35,292 bases of DNA from contig CANQYC010000005.1 in the NCBI GenBank assembly GCA_947627945.1, forward strand, positions 1 to 35,292, read 5' to 3'. The position numbers and the translations under genes are program-made. The notes beneath the pieces were generated by a model that saw only the letters and a list, made by a program, of their open reading frames with translations, did not search any database and had not been told where the DNA came from. Positions 14,307 through 23,402 of this stretch are shown one piece after another. Numbering within the stretch: position 1 is the first letter of the stretch; every line of letters begins with the position of its first letter. The DNA comes from an uncultured Clostridia bacterium (lineage in GTDB: Bacteria > Bacillota > Clostridia > Oscillospirales > Ruminococcaceae).

Positions 14307-15767
14307 ATGGGACGTTCCCGCAATGATACGCTGCAATATATCTACACGCTCTGCGAACAGTATGAAAAGCAGGGGCTGCAGATCAAGGACGGTCATATGA
14401 GCCTGCGTGACTATGCGCAGTTTTCCGTCATGAAATTCATGCTCTACCTTGCCGACAGCGACAGAAATATCAAAGATCACGAGGTAGAGATCATCAACAA
14501 CTGCCTCGGCTTTTCCCTGACACGGGATTATGTTGTGCGGTTCGTGGAGGAACACCGCATCTCTGCGGATGCGATCTTTGACACCGTGCTGGCACTGCTG
14601 ACCGTGTTCATCAATGCGGACATCCGCAGTGATGCGGCGAACGGCAGCACCTCCCTGATGCTGCTGGAATTTCTGGATGAGCTGGGGCTGGAATTCATCA
14701 CGAGCGACGGCAGCTACGATGACCGGCAGACGAGGGCGATGGCTGCCCTGATGCTGCGGCTGAAAAACTACCGTTCTGCCTACCTCAGCAGTTGGCGCAA
14801 GATCAAGCATGAACGCATCGACCCCTTTGCCGCACGCCCGAAGGATGATCCGGAAGTCAGGATGGAGACGCCTGCCGCTGCTCCCGTAAAGGAGACAACG
14901 CAGGAGGAAGCGGCTACCCCTGCCGAGCCGGAACCGGAAAAGACGCTGGAGGAGCTGCTTGCAGAGCTGGACAGCCTGACCGGACTGACCCGTGTGAAAG
15001 AGGATCTGACGAGTCTCATCAATCTGCTGAAAGTACACAAAATGCGTGCCGACAGAGGACTGCCGCAGACATCCGTCTCCCTGCACATGGTCTTTTCGGG
15101 CAATCCCGGCACCGGCAAGACGACTGTCGCCCGCCTGCTCAGCAAGGTCTACTACCATCTGGGCGTACTCAGCAAGGGACATCTGGTCGAAGTTGACCGC
15201 TCCGGGCTGGTCAGCGGCTACGTCGGACAGACCGCCATCAAGACCAAAAAAGTCATTGACAGTGCCCTCGGCGGACTGCTGTTCATCGATGAGGCGTATG
15301 CCCTCACCGCCAACACCGGTTCCAACGATTTCGGCATGGAGGCAGTCAATACCCTCCTGAAGGCAATGGAGGACAACCGGGATGACCTTGTGGTCATCGT
15401 GGCAGGTTACACAGACCTGATGGAAGAATTCCTCGATGCCAACCCCGGACTGCGTTCCCGCTTCAACAAGCAGATCTTATTTGAGGACTACACCGCAGAG
15501 GAACTTGTGGACATCTTCATGGGGATCTGTGCCAAGTCCTTTTTCGAGCTGACAGACGAGGCGAAGGAGACGGTGGAGCGGTTCTTTGTGGATCGTGTGG
15601 CGCACCGGGACGAACTTCCGGGCTTTGCCAACGGCAGAGATGCCCGCAACTATTTTGAAAAAACACTCACCCGTCAGGCAAACCGCCTTGCCGGGATGGT
15701 CGCTGTGACCGATAAGGATCTGGTGACCATCACCAAGGAGGATGTCGAGGGCGTGGAGCTATACTGA
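14307..15767 (+). CDS. TerB-like/AAA+ ATPase of the CbbX-SpoVK type
   Basis: This encodes 486 residues. Residues 1-160 form an all-helical region resembling TerB/tellurite-resistance modules (MKFMLYLADSDRNIKDHEVE). A Glu/Pro/Ala-rich linker at about 185-210 leads to an AAA+ domain with Walker A GNPGTGKT at 265-272, Walker B GGLLFIDEAYAL and the arginine-finger region GLRSRFNK. The AAA part matches CbbX/CfxQ and SpoVK, which remodel protein complexes (CbbX reactivates RuBisCO). No RuBisCO gene is present, so the client is unknown. It follows the AbrB-like gene and precedes cyclophilin; spacing suggests one transcript. Confidence 0.82.
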   Translation: MGRSRNDTLQYIYTLCEQYEKQGLQIKDGHMSLRDYAQFSVMKFMLYLADSDRNIKDHEVEIINNCLGFSLTRDYVVRFVEEHRISADAIFDTVLALLTVFINADIRSDAANGSTSLMLLEFLDELGLEFITSDGSYDDRQTRAMAALMLRLKNYRSAYLSSWRKIKHERIDPFAARPKDDPEVRMETPAAAPVKETTQEEAATPAEPEPEKTLEELLAELDSLTGLTRVKEDLTSLINLLKVHKMRADRGLPQTSVSLHMVFSGNPGTGKTTVARLLSKVYYHLGVLSKGHLVEVDRSGLVSGYVGQTAIKTKKVIDSALGGLLFIDEAYALTANTGSNDFGMEAVNTLLKAMEDNRDDLVVIVAGYTDLMEEFLDANPGLRSRFNKQILFEDYTAEELVDIFMGICAKSFFELTDEAKETVERFFVDRVAHRDELPGFANGRDARNYFEKTLTRQANRLAGMVAVTDKDLVTITKEDVEGVELY

Positions 15768-15789
15768 TATTGGAACACGGAGGTAACAC

Positions 15790-16260
15790 ATGGTAGTGAT
15801 CGAGATGGAAAACGGCAAGGAGATCGAGATCGAGCTGTATCCCGACATTGCGCCGATCTCCTGTGAAAATTTTGAGAAGCTGGTAAAGCAGGGCTTCTAC
15901 GATGGTCTGACCTTTCACCGTGTCATTCCGGGATTCATGATCCAGGGCGGGTGTCCTCTCGGCACCGGCACCGGCGGACCCGGCTGGCACATCAAGGGCG
16001 AATTCGCATCCAACGGCATCCGCAACGACCTGAAACACACCCGTGGTGTGCTTTCGATGGCAAGGGCGATGGATCCGGATTCTGCCGGCTCGCAGTTCTT
16101 CATCATGCACGAGGATGCACCGCATCTGGACGGAGAATATGCCGCTTTCGGCAAGGTCGTCTCCGGCATGGACGCTGTGGATGAGATCGCCGGGACACCG
16201 ACCGGCTTTCAGGACAGACCCGTCACACCGCAGGTGATGAAACGGGTCTATATCCGATAA
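15790..16260 (+). CDS. Cyclophilin-type peptidyl-prolyl isomerase
   Basis: This encodes 156 residues with no signal peptide, so it is cytoplasmic. Active-site features include the Arg in FHRVIPGFMIQGG, GTGTGGPGW, and the SAGSQFFIMHED strand; HLDGEYAAFGKV follows. It catalyses cis-trans isomerisation of Xaa-Pro bonds during folding. GGAGG lies six bases before ATG 15790. It ends the plus-strand housekeeping run, closed by the large palindrome at 16264-16295. Confidence 0.96.
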   Translation: MVVIEMENGKEIEIELYPDIAPISCENFEKLVKQGFYDGLTFHRVIPGFMIQGGCPLGTGTGGPGWHIKGEFASNGIRNDLKHTRGVLSMARAMDPDSAGSQFFIMHEDAPHLDGEYAAFGKVVSGMDAVDEIAGTPTGFQDRPVTPQVMKRVYIR

Positions 16261-16263
16261 AGT

Positions 16264-16295
16264 TTGCCTCTCTTTGCATATGCAAAGAGAGGCAA
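16264..16295. terminator. Perfect 32-base palindrome between convergent genes
   Basis: Both 16-base arms (16264-16279 and 16280-16295) are exact inverse complements around a CATATG centre. The hairpin begins three bases after the cyclophilin stop and lies 32 bases beyond the ThiF stop. No long U tract follows in either direction, so it is an atypical terminator or a stabilising 3' hairpin shared by both transcripts. Confidence 0.65.
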
Positions 16296-16327
16296 TTCGC
16301 ATTTACAGACCAATTTTACCCACTTGC

Positions 16328-17104
16328 TCATATCAGCTCCGTGATCGTCGGGTGGTCACCGCAGACCGCACAGCCGGAAGTGTCCGCCGGAAGACGGACT
16401 TTGCGCCACTCCATCGTCATTGCATCAAAGGTCAGCAGGCAGCCCGTCAGCAGGTCTCCCCTGCCGATGAGGTACTTGACTGCTTCCATTGCCTGCAAAC
16501 TGCCGATCACGCCTGCCACTGCCCCGATGATGCCCACCTGCTTGCAGGTCGGCACGGCATCCTCCGGCGGAACATCCCCGAAAATACAGCGGTAGCAGGG
16601 TCCCTGCCCCGGCACATAGGTCATGAGCTGCCCCTGAAAGCCGAGGACGCCCGCATGGGAAAATGGCTTTTTCGCCATCACACAGGCATCGTTGATGAGA
16701 AACTTCGACGGGAAATTATCCGTGGCATCCACAATAAAATCGTAGTCTGCGATCAGCTCCATGATATTCTCCGGGGTGACGAATGTATGGTACGTCTTTA
16801 CCGTCACATCGGGATTGACCGCTTGCAGCGTTTCCCTGGCAGACTGCACCTTCGCCTTGCCGATGTCGGCTGTCGTGTGGATGATCTGCCGCTGCAGATT
16901 GGACAGATCCACTTCATCCGCATCCGCAATGCCGATCGTCCCCACGCCCGCTGCGGCAAGATACAGTGCCGCCGGAGAACCAAGTCCGCCGGCACCAAGG
17001 ATGAGTACTTTCGCATGCAGGAGCTTCTCCTGCCCCTCTGTCCCCATCTCCCTGAGAAGGATGTGCCGGGAATACCGCTCCATCTGTGCCGCTGTCAATG
17101 CCAT
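16328..17104 (-). CDS. ThiF/MoeB/HesA-family adenylyltransferase
   Basis: This encodes 258 residues. The nucleotide-binding motif GAGGLGS is at 37-43, the Asp of DATDN at 126-130, the probable catalytic Cys187 in PTCKQVG, and zinc ligands Cys170/Cys173 (CYRC) and Cys245/Cys248 (CAVC). The family adenylates the C terminus of small sulfur-carrier proteins (ThiS, MoaD) in thiamine or molybdopterin synthesis. No thi or moa gene is adjacent, so ThiF and MoeB cannot be separated. It is the last gene of the long minus-strand run, 29 bases after the nitroreductase. Confidence 0.9.
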   Translation of the reverse strand: MALTAAQMERYSRHILLREMGTEGQEKLLHAKVLILGAGGLGSPAALYLAAAGVGTIGIADADEVDLSNLQRQIIHTTADIGKAKVQSARETLQAVNPDVTVKTYHTFVTPENIMELIADYDFIVDATDNFPSKFLINDACVMAKKPFSHAGVLGFQGQLMTYVPGQGPCYRCIFGDVPPEDAVPTCKQVGIIGAVAGVIGSLQAMEAVKYLIGRGDLLTGCLLTFDAMTMEWRKVRLPADTSGCAVCGDHPTITELI

Positions 17105-17133
17105 CGCATACGCCCCCTTACAGGCTGTCTTTC

Positions 17134-17652
17134 TTAAAAATGCTCATTCACGACCAGCGCAGAGAGCGGCTTGCGCTCTGCGGCATGGCGGTCCGGCGAT
17201 TTCAGTTCGCCGTCCGGATACCCGAACACCGTCAGATTGACCGGTTCCAGCCCCTCCGGGATGTGGAACTGCTCCCGCAGCACATCCGCCTTGAACCGGC
17301 ATATCCAGAGAGATGCCAGCCCCAGCTCCGTGGCTTCAAGCACAAGATGTGTGCTGACGATGGAGGCATCTATATCCGAAATGCACTTCCCGTCAAAGCT
17401 CCTGTGCCAGCACTGTTCCACATCCGCACACACCACGATCGCCAGCGGTGCATTGTAGAAATTGGCTGCCTCCGCCAGCTTTGCCAGCCCCTCCTCACTG
17501 CGGATCACAAGCAGCCGGAATGCCTGTGAATTGGCACCTGTCGGTGCGACTCTTGCCGCCTCGAGCAGCCGTGCCAGCTTCTCGTCCTCCACCTTCTGTG
17601 CCGTGTAGGCACGGGTGGAACATCTTTTTTTCGCAAGCTCTAAAAAATCCAT
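17134..17652 (-). CDS. Nitroreductase-family flavoprotein
   Basis: This encodes 172 residues, matching short nitroreductase-fold FMN enzymes. KKRCSTRAYTAQKVED carries the FMN-binding Arg/Ser segment, VAPTGANSQAFRLLVI the second FMN contact, and GLASLWICRF the later core strand. Such proteins reduce quinones, nitro compounds or flavins using NAD(P)H as dimers in the cytoplasm; the physiological substrate is unknown. It sits between the DnaI-like gene and the ThiF-like gene. Confidence 0.88.
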   Translation of the reverse strand: MDFLELAKKRCSTRAYTAQKVEDEKLARLLEAARVAPTGANSQAFRLLVIRSEEGLAKLAEAANFYNAPLAIVVCADVEQCWHRSFDGKCISDIDASIVSTHLVLEATELGLASLWICRFKADVLREQFHIPEGLEPVNLTVFGYPDGELKSPDRHAAERKPLSALVVNEHF

Positions 17653-17687
17653 TCTACCTCATCCTTTCCTGAGCGTTTTCCCCCATA

Positions 17688-18674
17688 TCAGAGAATGCCA
17701 TCCTCCTGCTGCTTCTTCAGCAGCCGGATGTCCTTTCCCTCCACATGCATACTTTCATACGCCGCAAACAGCCGGGAGACGATGCGTTCCTCATACCGCT
17801 GCCGGATCTCATGCGGTCCGAGATTGGTACTGATGATTGTCGGCAGTCCCCGGTTCAGGCGGGTGTTGATGATATTGTAGACGACCGAAACATAAAACGG
17901 CGTATCGAACTCCGTTCCCATGTCGTCTAAGATGAGCAGCTCTGTCCGCAGCAGCGTGTCGAGCGTATCCGTCTCCTGACGGCTCCTGCTAAAATGCTCC
18001 CGCTCCACCTGTCCGAGCAGATTGATCACAGAGTCATAGACAACATCATGCCCTGCCGCAAGCACTTCCTTTGCGATCGCCAGTGAAAGATGTGTCTTGC
18101 CCCTGCCCGTCTTGCCAAAAAACAGCAGGCTCGGCGAGGCAGTGCTGAACTCCCGTGCATAGCTGCGGCATCCTTGTAAGATCCTTGCCATGACCTGATA
18201 GCAGTCCCGTCCGTCCTCCGTCTGCAGCCCCCGGTAGTATTCGAGCGAAAACTGCGAAAAATCACACAGCGCAAGCTGGGCATCCCGGTTCATCCGCCGG
18301 GTACTGACACCTGCGATCTCCCGCCGCAGACATTCGCACATCTGTCCGTCCGCATAGCCTGTATCCCCGCAGACAGGGCAGTGATACCGAATGTCAAGAT
18401 AGTCCGCCGGATAGCCGTTCGCCGTCAGCAGCCCGGCACTGATGCGCTGTGCCTCCTCATTTTCCCGGCGCAGGGCAGCGATCTGCTGTTCTGCCTGTCC
18501 ATCCTGCGCCAGCGACAGCACCCGGGATGCCGTCTGTGCCAGACGGGCATTGATCTCGGCGATCTGCGGGATGCTGGCATTGATGTGCGCATAGCGGCGT
18601 TCATTTTCTGTCACAGCCTGCATCCGCCGCTGCTGTACGATGCGCAGTGCCTCCTGAAAGATCTCCTCCTTCAT
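17688..18674 (-). CDS. DnaC/DnaI-like replicative helicase loader
   Basis: This encodes 328 residues. A helical N-terminal region is followed by a zinc-binding segment with Cys99, Cys102, Cys113 and Cys115 (CPVCGDTG...CECL), like the DnaI N-terminal domain that meets the helicase. An AAA+ domain follows, with Walker A GKTGRGKTH at 187-195 and Walker B LLILDDMGTE. It would load the hexameric replicative helicase at origins or stalled forks. It overlaps the DnaD-like gene by ATGA, so the two primosome proteins are translationally coupled. The helicase gene itself is not in the window. Confidence 0.9.
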   Translation of the reverse strand: MKEEIFQEALRIVQQRRMQAVTENERRYAHINASIPQIAEINARLAQTASRVLSLAQDGQAEQQIAALRRENEEAQRISAGLLTANGYPADYLDIRYHCPVCGDTGYADGQMCECLRREIAGVSTRRMNRDAQLALCDFSQFSLEYYRGLQTEDGRDCYQVMARILQGCRSYAREFSTASPSLLFFGKTGRGKTHLSLAIAKEVLAAGHDVVYDSVINLLGQVEREHFSRSRQETDTLDTLLRTELLILDDMGTEFDTPFYVSVVYNIINTRLNRGLPTIISTNLGPHEIRQRYEERIVSRLFAAYESMHVEGKDIRLLKKQQEDGIL

Positions 18675-19639
18675 GCCTTGTCCTCCTTAAACCGGTTCAC
18701 CAAGCTGAGATATTCGTCCATCTCTGCCGCTTCCTCTGCCGTGAGGGCAGGTTTGCGGCGTTTGCCGGAGCGGTGCGCACTGTCCCGCTGCTTCGCCTGT
18801 TCGGGCGTGGTGATGCCCTGCTCTGCCCATCCGGTCAGAATGGTGTTGATGTACTTGAAATTGAGCTTTTCTATGTTCTCGATCGTCAGCTCGTAGGCAT
18901 ATTGCAGCAGCTCCATAGAGTAGCCCGCCGCCCGCCATGCGTCGATATATTTCTTCTGCTGTGTGGTGGGGCTGCGCTTCATCTCAAACATCCGGCGCAG
19001 ACGGGCAGTATAGTCATGCGACTGCTGCATCTGCGTGATCGCCTCCTCCGCCTGCGGCATCGTCATGATGTCCTGCTCTGCCCAGCGCACGGCGATGGCT
19101 TCGAGATAAGATGCACTGTACTTCCCGATGGACACGCAGTACCGCAGGAGCATGAGCAGCACCTCTCCGGGCATCCCGATGTACTGGTGCAGCCAGAGCA
19201 GTGACCGCTGCTCCATGTGGGAAAGCGGCTTGCCGAGGATCTTCTCCGAGTGGGAAAAGAGGTCTCTGAGCGTCTGGGAATGTCCCAGCGCATCGGCGAT
19301 CTCCGTGGGATCGAGCTTCACTTCCCTGCTGCTCTGCTGCACCGCCGGCACGGCGGGCGTCTCCTGCAATGCAGGTGCAGGCGGTGCAAAGGGGAATTTG
19401 CCCGTCTCCGCCTGATCTGTCCGCAGGACATCCGCCTGCACCCAGAAGGCAAGTGCCTCCTCTGCCTGTTCCTCGGTGATGTGCAGAAATGCAGCGATCT
19501 GCGCCGGAGCAGCTCCCTCATGGCGCAGCAGATAGAGCAGCACCCGAAGCTGCACCGCATCCGCCAGCCGCAGGAAATGGTCAGCCACATCCCCCGGCAC
19601 GGCAAAGGCACTGCTGCCGTAATGTATCTGATAGGGCAT
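18671..19639 (-). CDS. DnaD-domain replication initiation protein
   Basis: This encodes about 322 residues. The N-terminal ~95 residues look like a winged-helix domain (LAFWVQADVLRTD), and two DnaD-type helical modules follow; the second includes YIDAWRAAGYSMELLQYAYE and FKYINTILTGWAEQGI, the classic DnaD C-terminal signature. DnaD/DnaB proteins remodel DNA and recruit the helicase with DnaI. ATG 19639 is chosen because GGAGG lies seven bases upstream; the upstream in-frame ATG 19645 is only one base from it. It overlaps the helicase loader gene. Confidence 0.9.
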   Translation of the reverse strand: MPYQIHYGSSAFAVPGDVADHFLRLADAVQLRVLLYLLRHEGAAPAQIAAFLHITEEQAEEALAFWVQADVLRTDQAETGKFPFAPPAPALQETPAVPAVQQSSREVKLDPTEIADALGHSQTLRDLFSHSEKILGKPLSHMEQRSLLWLHQYIGMPGEVLLMLLRYCVSIGKYSASYLEAIAVRWAEQDIMTMPQAEEAITQMQQSHDYTARLRRMFEMKRSPTTQQKKYIDAWRAAGYSMELLQYAYELTIENIEKLNFKYINTILTGWAEQGITTPEQAKQRDSAHRSGKRRKPALTAEEAAEMDEYLSLVNRFKEDKA

Positions 19640-19652
19640 TGTCATGCCTCCT

Positions 19653-22217
19653 TTACACATAATGCAGGATCCACCGGAGCCAGAACCGCTTCACCGGGCT
19701 TGCCTGTTTACAGATCGCAGCCGGCAGCTCCACTGCCGCCCTCCGCAGGGCACGCAGTTCCTCTGCATCCGGCGGATGCGGACTGTACCGCAGGCGGATC
19801 CCGGCACGGATGGCATCCGTCAGCAGCGTCTGTTCCAAGTACGGTTCGCACAGCTCCAACGCCGTCGCTTCCAGTGCAGCCGCCGTCGGCACATGGGTAT
19901 CCACCCCGATGCGCTCCATGCAGCGCAATATCCGCTGCCATGCATAGGCACCTGCCGCTGCGGGATCCTGCTGTAACAGGCGCATCTTCTGCCGCCGCAG
20001 GGCGATCCGCCTTGCAAGGACAAATCCGCCGATCACAAGGCATATGCCCGTCAAAATGCCAAGTATGAGCAGCATTGGCAGCAATGCGCTTTCCTGCTGT
20101 GTGATCTCCTCCGGCACGGTCTCTGCCGGGAGCGTGGCGGCAGGCGGTGCCGGGGGAGGTGCTGTCGCCTCCGCCGTGACGGGCTCCGACGGCAGTTCCG
20201 TCGTTTCCGGCACGGTCTCCGTGGGCAGTGCTTCGGTGGGGGGCGGCGTAAAATAGGAAAAGGTAAACTCAAAGGGGATCCAGCCAATGCCTTCGAGATA
20301 GATCTCCGTCCACGCATGGGCACTGCTGTCCTTCATCTGCGCATACCAGTGCCCATCCTTCTCGCTGAGGTCATCCTCGCTGATGAGATAGCCCTCACAG
20401 TACCGTGCCGGGATGCCTGCCATCCGAGCGAGTATCGTCCCGGCAGTGGCATAGTGCATACAGTAGCCCTCCCGGTGTTCGAGCAAAAACCACGCCACAA
20501 AATCCTCATACGGCGGTGTTTTGCCGGGTGACAGCGTATAGCTCACCGTATTGCAGAGCCGTTCCCGGATCTTCCGGAGCAGAGCGATCGTCTCGGCAGG
20601 TGAAGCCGTCCGGGCATCATAGCCCGCAAGCAGATCGCCATAGGCGTCCCGTATCCGCTGCATTGCCGCCGTATCGGGGAGCTGTGTGAAATTGGCATAG
20701 GCATAGTCCGTGTAGCCGCACACGCCAAGCACCGCCGGCACCGTAGATGTCGCACCCGTGGATAATTCCGGACCGCCATAGTGCAGATCCGGCAGCAGAT
20801 AGCGGTTGCGCTGCGTCCCCAAAAGTGCTGCGATCTCCGGCATACTGCCCTGTACCAGCCGGTCGCTCGAAATGTTCGTGGCTGCCGTGTCCGCAAGCAG
20901 TTCCTCATAGTTGCCGCCGGAAAAGATCTCATAGGCTGTGTCCCCTGCGGCAAGGGGAAAACCGGGATCCGGAAGCTCCGCATCCCGCCAGCAGCCATAC
21001 GGCACCGAATGCTGCAATTCTTCCTCCGCCGTGTGCAGATGCATCTCGACATAGGTATCCTGTAACATGGCAGCGGAGGCACCGAGGAAGTCCTCCTCCG
21101 ACCATCCGGTCTGCTGCATGACATCCGGCAGCGGCACTGCCAGATCCGCATCCGACAGCTTCTTCCAGCTGCTGCGGTCATAGAGATGGAATGTCCGGTA
21201 TTTCAGGTAGACCCTGCCCTCCGGACGGAACTCGAAGAATGCCTCCGAGACGGTATCGTCCTCAAATATCTGCTTGTCGATCCGCCCCATACGCAGGATG
21301 TCATTTTCCTCTGAGGGACTTTTCAGAAAGGGGAACACCGTGGACAGATCGCTCCAGTCAATGGAGGCACTGTAATACTGGAAATTGTTGCGCAGTACCT
21401 TGACCACGTTCGGACGTTCATAGCCCGTGCCTTTGAGCAGACAGTCCGTGCCCATGCACAGCACAAAGGCGATCACCGCAGCGGTGACCCCTGCCTTTCC
21501 GCCGACCAGAAACCGCATCCCGCAGACAGGTGCAAATGTATTTTTGCGCCGTACAAAGCCCGTCTGTCCGTTGCGCCTCATGATGCCCGAACCGGCACCG
21601 AGCTGCAGTGCTGCCGCACCGCACCAGAATGCAAAGAGTGCCGATGCCGGCACATGATCCGGTGCCACGCCAAAGAAGAATCCCAGCTCCACGATCGGCA
21701 GGCTCACCAGCAGACTGAGCAAAAAACTCCTGTAGCGAATGATCGCATAGCAGAGCAGCCAGACCAGCGGCACCAGTGCCGCACACAGGAACAGCACCGT
21801 GCTGCGTTCCGGATCGTATGCCATATCTGCCGTGAAATACTCCCAGTCCGATTTGTAGATGGTCTGATAGATGGCATTCATCAGGCTGCTGTAGCCGCAG
21901 ACAAGTGCCTGCCGCCGGAAAAAGAACACGGCACCGTACAGCGCAAAAAATGCCAGCATCGACAGATGCCGTCCCTCGGGATGTGCGGCATGCCAGCTGA
22001 AAAATGCAGCGACCGCCGCCGTGAACAACAGGACGACCCACGCACAGCCCACCGGCGAGAACATGCTCAGAAATGTCCCGCAGCAGCTCACTGCCCCGAG
22101 CATCGACAGAAAGACGAGCGGAGCGGTCGGATGGGATGCCGTCCGGCGGCGCAGCGCAATGGAAAGTGTATTGTCTATCCGGATGCCGCTGCCGGCACCG
22201 GGATGTTTCTGCTTCAT
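19653..22217 (-). CDS. Membrane-anchored transglutaminase-like protein (TgpA-type)
   Basis: This encodes 854 residues. About six membrane helices occupy residues 25-250, followed by a large extracellular part with a transglutaminase core, a Pro/Thr/Glu-rich stretch (about 665-715), one more membrane helix (about 725-750) and a ~100-residue cytoplasmic tail. Catalytic Cys586 (GYCMHY) and His634 (SAHAWTEIY) are present, while the third residue is Glu650 (WIPFEF) where Asp is usual. Relatives act as proteases or cross-linkers at the envelope and are nearly always encoded with MoxR and DUF58 genes, as here. It starts 20 bases after the DUF58 stop. Confidence 0.88.
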   Translation of the reverse strand: MKQKHPGAGSGIRIDNTLSIALRRRTASHPTAPLVFLSMLGAVSCCGTFLSMFSPVGCAWVVLLFTAAVAAFFSWHAAHPEGRHLSMLAFFALYGAVFFFRRQALVCGYSSLMNAIYQTIYKSDWEYFTADMAYDPERSTVLFLCAALVPLVWLLCYAIIRYRSFLLSLLVSLPIVELGFFFGVAPDHVPASALFAFWCGAAALQLGAGSGIMRRNGQTGFVRRKNTFAPVCGMRFLVGGKAGVTAAVIAFVLCMGTDCLLKGTGYERPNVVKVLRNNFQYYSASIDWSDLSTVFPFLKSPSEENDILRMGRIDKQIFEDDTVSEAFFEFRPEGRVYLKYRTFHLYDRSSWKKLSDADLAVPLPDVMQQTGWSEEDFLGASAAMLQDTYVEMHLHTAEEELQHSVPYGCWRDAELPDPGFPLAAGDTAYEIFSGGNYEELLADTAATNISSDRLVQGSMPEIAALLGTQRNRYLLPDLHYGGPELSTGATSTVPAVLGVCGYTDYAYANFTQLPDTAAMQRIRDAYGDLLAGYDARTASPAETIALLRKIRERLCNTVSYTLSPGKTPPYEDFVAWFLLEHREGYCMHYATAGTILARMAGIPARYCEGYLISEDDLSEKDGHWYAQMKDSSAHAWTEIYLEGIGWIPFEFTFSYFTPPPTEALPTETVPETTELPSEPVTAEATAPPPAPPAATLPAETVPEEITQQESALLPMLLILGILTGICLVIGGFVLARRIALRRQKMRLLQQDPAAAGAYAWQRILRCMERIGVDTHVPTAAALEATALELCEPYLEQTLLTDAIRAGIRLRYSPHPPDAEELRALRRAAVELPAAICKQASPVKRFWLRWILHYV

Positions 22218-22237
22218 AGGCTACCTCTCTCACAGCA

Positions 22238-23401
22238 TCACAGAACGATCGTATCGCACGCCTGTCCCGGCAGTACCATGCAGATATCCGTCAGGTCGGA
22301 GACCGGCAGCTTCTCTGCCTCCCGCACGAGCAGCAGTGTATGCTGGTTGGCAAGGATCTTCTCCTCCGCAGCATGCAGCAGTCCCGTCCCGGCGGCGTTG
22401 GTGATGACGACCGAGGAAGAAAATGCCATCTCTCCGAAAGTCTCCCGGATGGCATCCGGATGCGGACCCATCACCAGCAGCGACTGGTAGAGTTCCCGGA
22501 ACGTATCCGCCAGCATCTCCCGGGAATCCGGGGCATACCGGAGCTGCTCCCCCCTTTTGCCGTCATACCACGACAGCACAAAGGGATGCGCCAGCGTGAT
22601 GAGCTGCATCGCCAGAGAATAGACGACCGCCAGAAAATGCTCTGCCTCCTGCACATCCGGCATGCTGCCGCCCTCCGGCAGAAATTCCGCAAGCAGCAGC
22701 GTACACTGCTCCACCGGGGAACCCAGCTCCCGGATCATCAGTTTGTCCGAGCGCAAACTGAGCTTCCAGTGAATGCGGCTGACCGCATCGCCGGGCACAT
22801 ATTCCCGGATGCCGAACAGCTCCGAGGGATCGTCCCCCGGCTTATCCTCATACCGGATGCTCTCAGGCTGCGGGACGGGCGGTGCCGACTCCGACACCGG
22901 CAGAGACAGCGGTCTCGGCAGCACGAGCAGCGAAAGCCTGCTGCTGTGCAGCGGGACATTGGTGTGGAACATCCGGAACAGGTCATACACCCGCAGCCGC
23001 ATGAGCCGGATCTCCACCGACCCGCAGCGGTCTGCATGAAGGTAAAAAGTCAGCCGGGTGGTGTTCTGCCCACGCACCGGAAAATGCAGCCGCATCGTCT
23101 CCGCCTTTCTGCCGAAAGAATGGCGGATCCGCAGCACTGCCTCTCCCCGTGAAAAGAACAGCGGACAGCGGTTGTCGAGCGTAATGACCACCGGCACCGG
23201 ATCCTCCGCCGTGCAGCATTCGATCTGACAGCTTGCCGCACCATCCGAGCAGAAATGCAGCCACAGCACGGAGGCTTTCAGCAGCAAAGGCAGCAGCAGC
23301 ACGCAGCTGAGAAACAGCAGCGGCATCGAATCAATGTACAGCACATAAAATATCGTCAGTCCTGCCACCAGGACAAGATACAACAGCTTTGCCCGCAGCA
23401 T
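22238..23401 (-). CDS. DUF58-domain protein
   Basis: This encodes 387 residues. Two hydrophobic helices at about 5-45 form a membrane hairpin, followed by a beta-rich region and the DUF58 signature EYVPGDAVSRIHWKLSLRSDK, a vWA-like domain. It probably works with the MoxR ATPase upstream and the transglutaminase downstream as one membrane system; the biochemical role of the trio is not established in most species. The start is one base after the MoxR stop. Confidence 0.88.
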   Translation of the reverse strand: MLRAKLLYLVLVAGLTIFYVLYIDSMPLLFLSCVLLLPLLLKASVLWLHFCSDGAASCQIECCTAEDPVPVVITLDNRCPLFFSRGEAVLRIRHSFGRKAETMRLHFPVRGQNTTRLTFYLHADRCGSVEIRLMRLRVYDLFRMFHTNVPLHSSRLSLLVLPRPLSLPVSESAPPVPQPESIRYEDKPGDDPSELFGIREYVPGDAVSRIHWKLSLRSDKLMIRELGSPVEQCTLLLAEFLPEGGSMPDVQEAEHFLAVVYSLAMQLITLAHPFVLSWYDGKRGEQLRYAPDSREMLADTFRELYQSLLVMGPHPDAIRETFGEMAFSSSVVITNAAGTGLLHAAEEKILANQHTLLLVREAEKLPVSDLTDICMVLPGQACDTIVL

Positions 23402-23402
23402 A

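Noticed and set aside
14307-15767. Possible RuBisCO activase (CbbX) role for the AAA gene
   Set aside because: The motor domain is similar, but there is no RuBisCO or Calvin-cycle gene nearby and the N-terminal domain is TerB-like.
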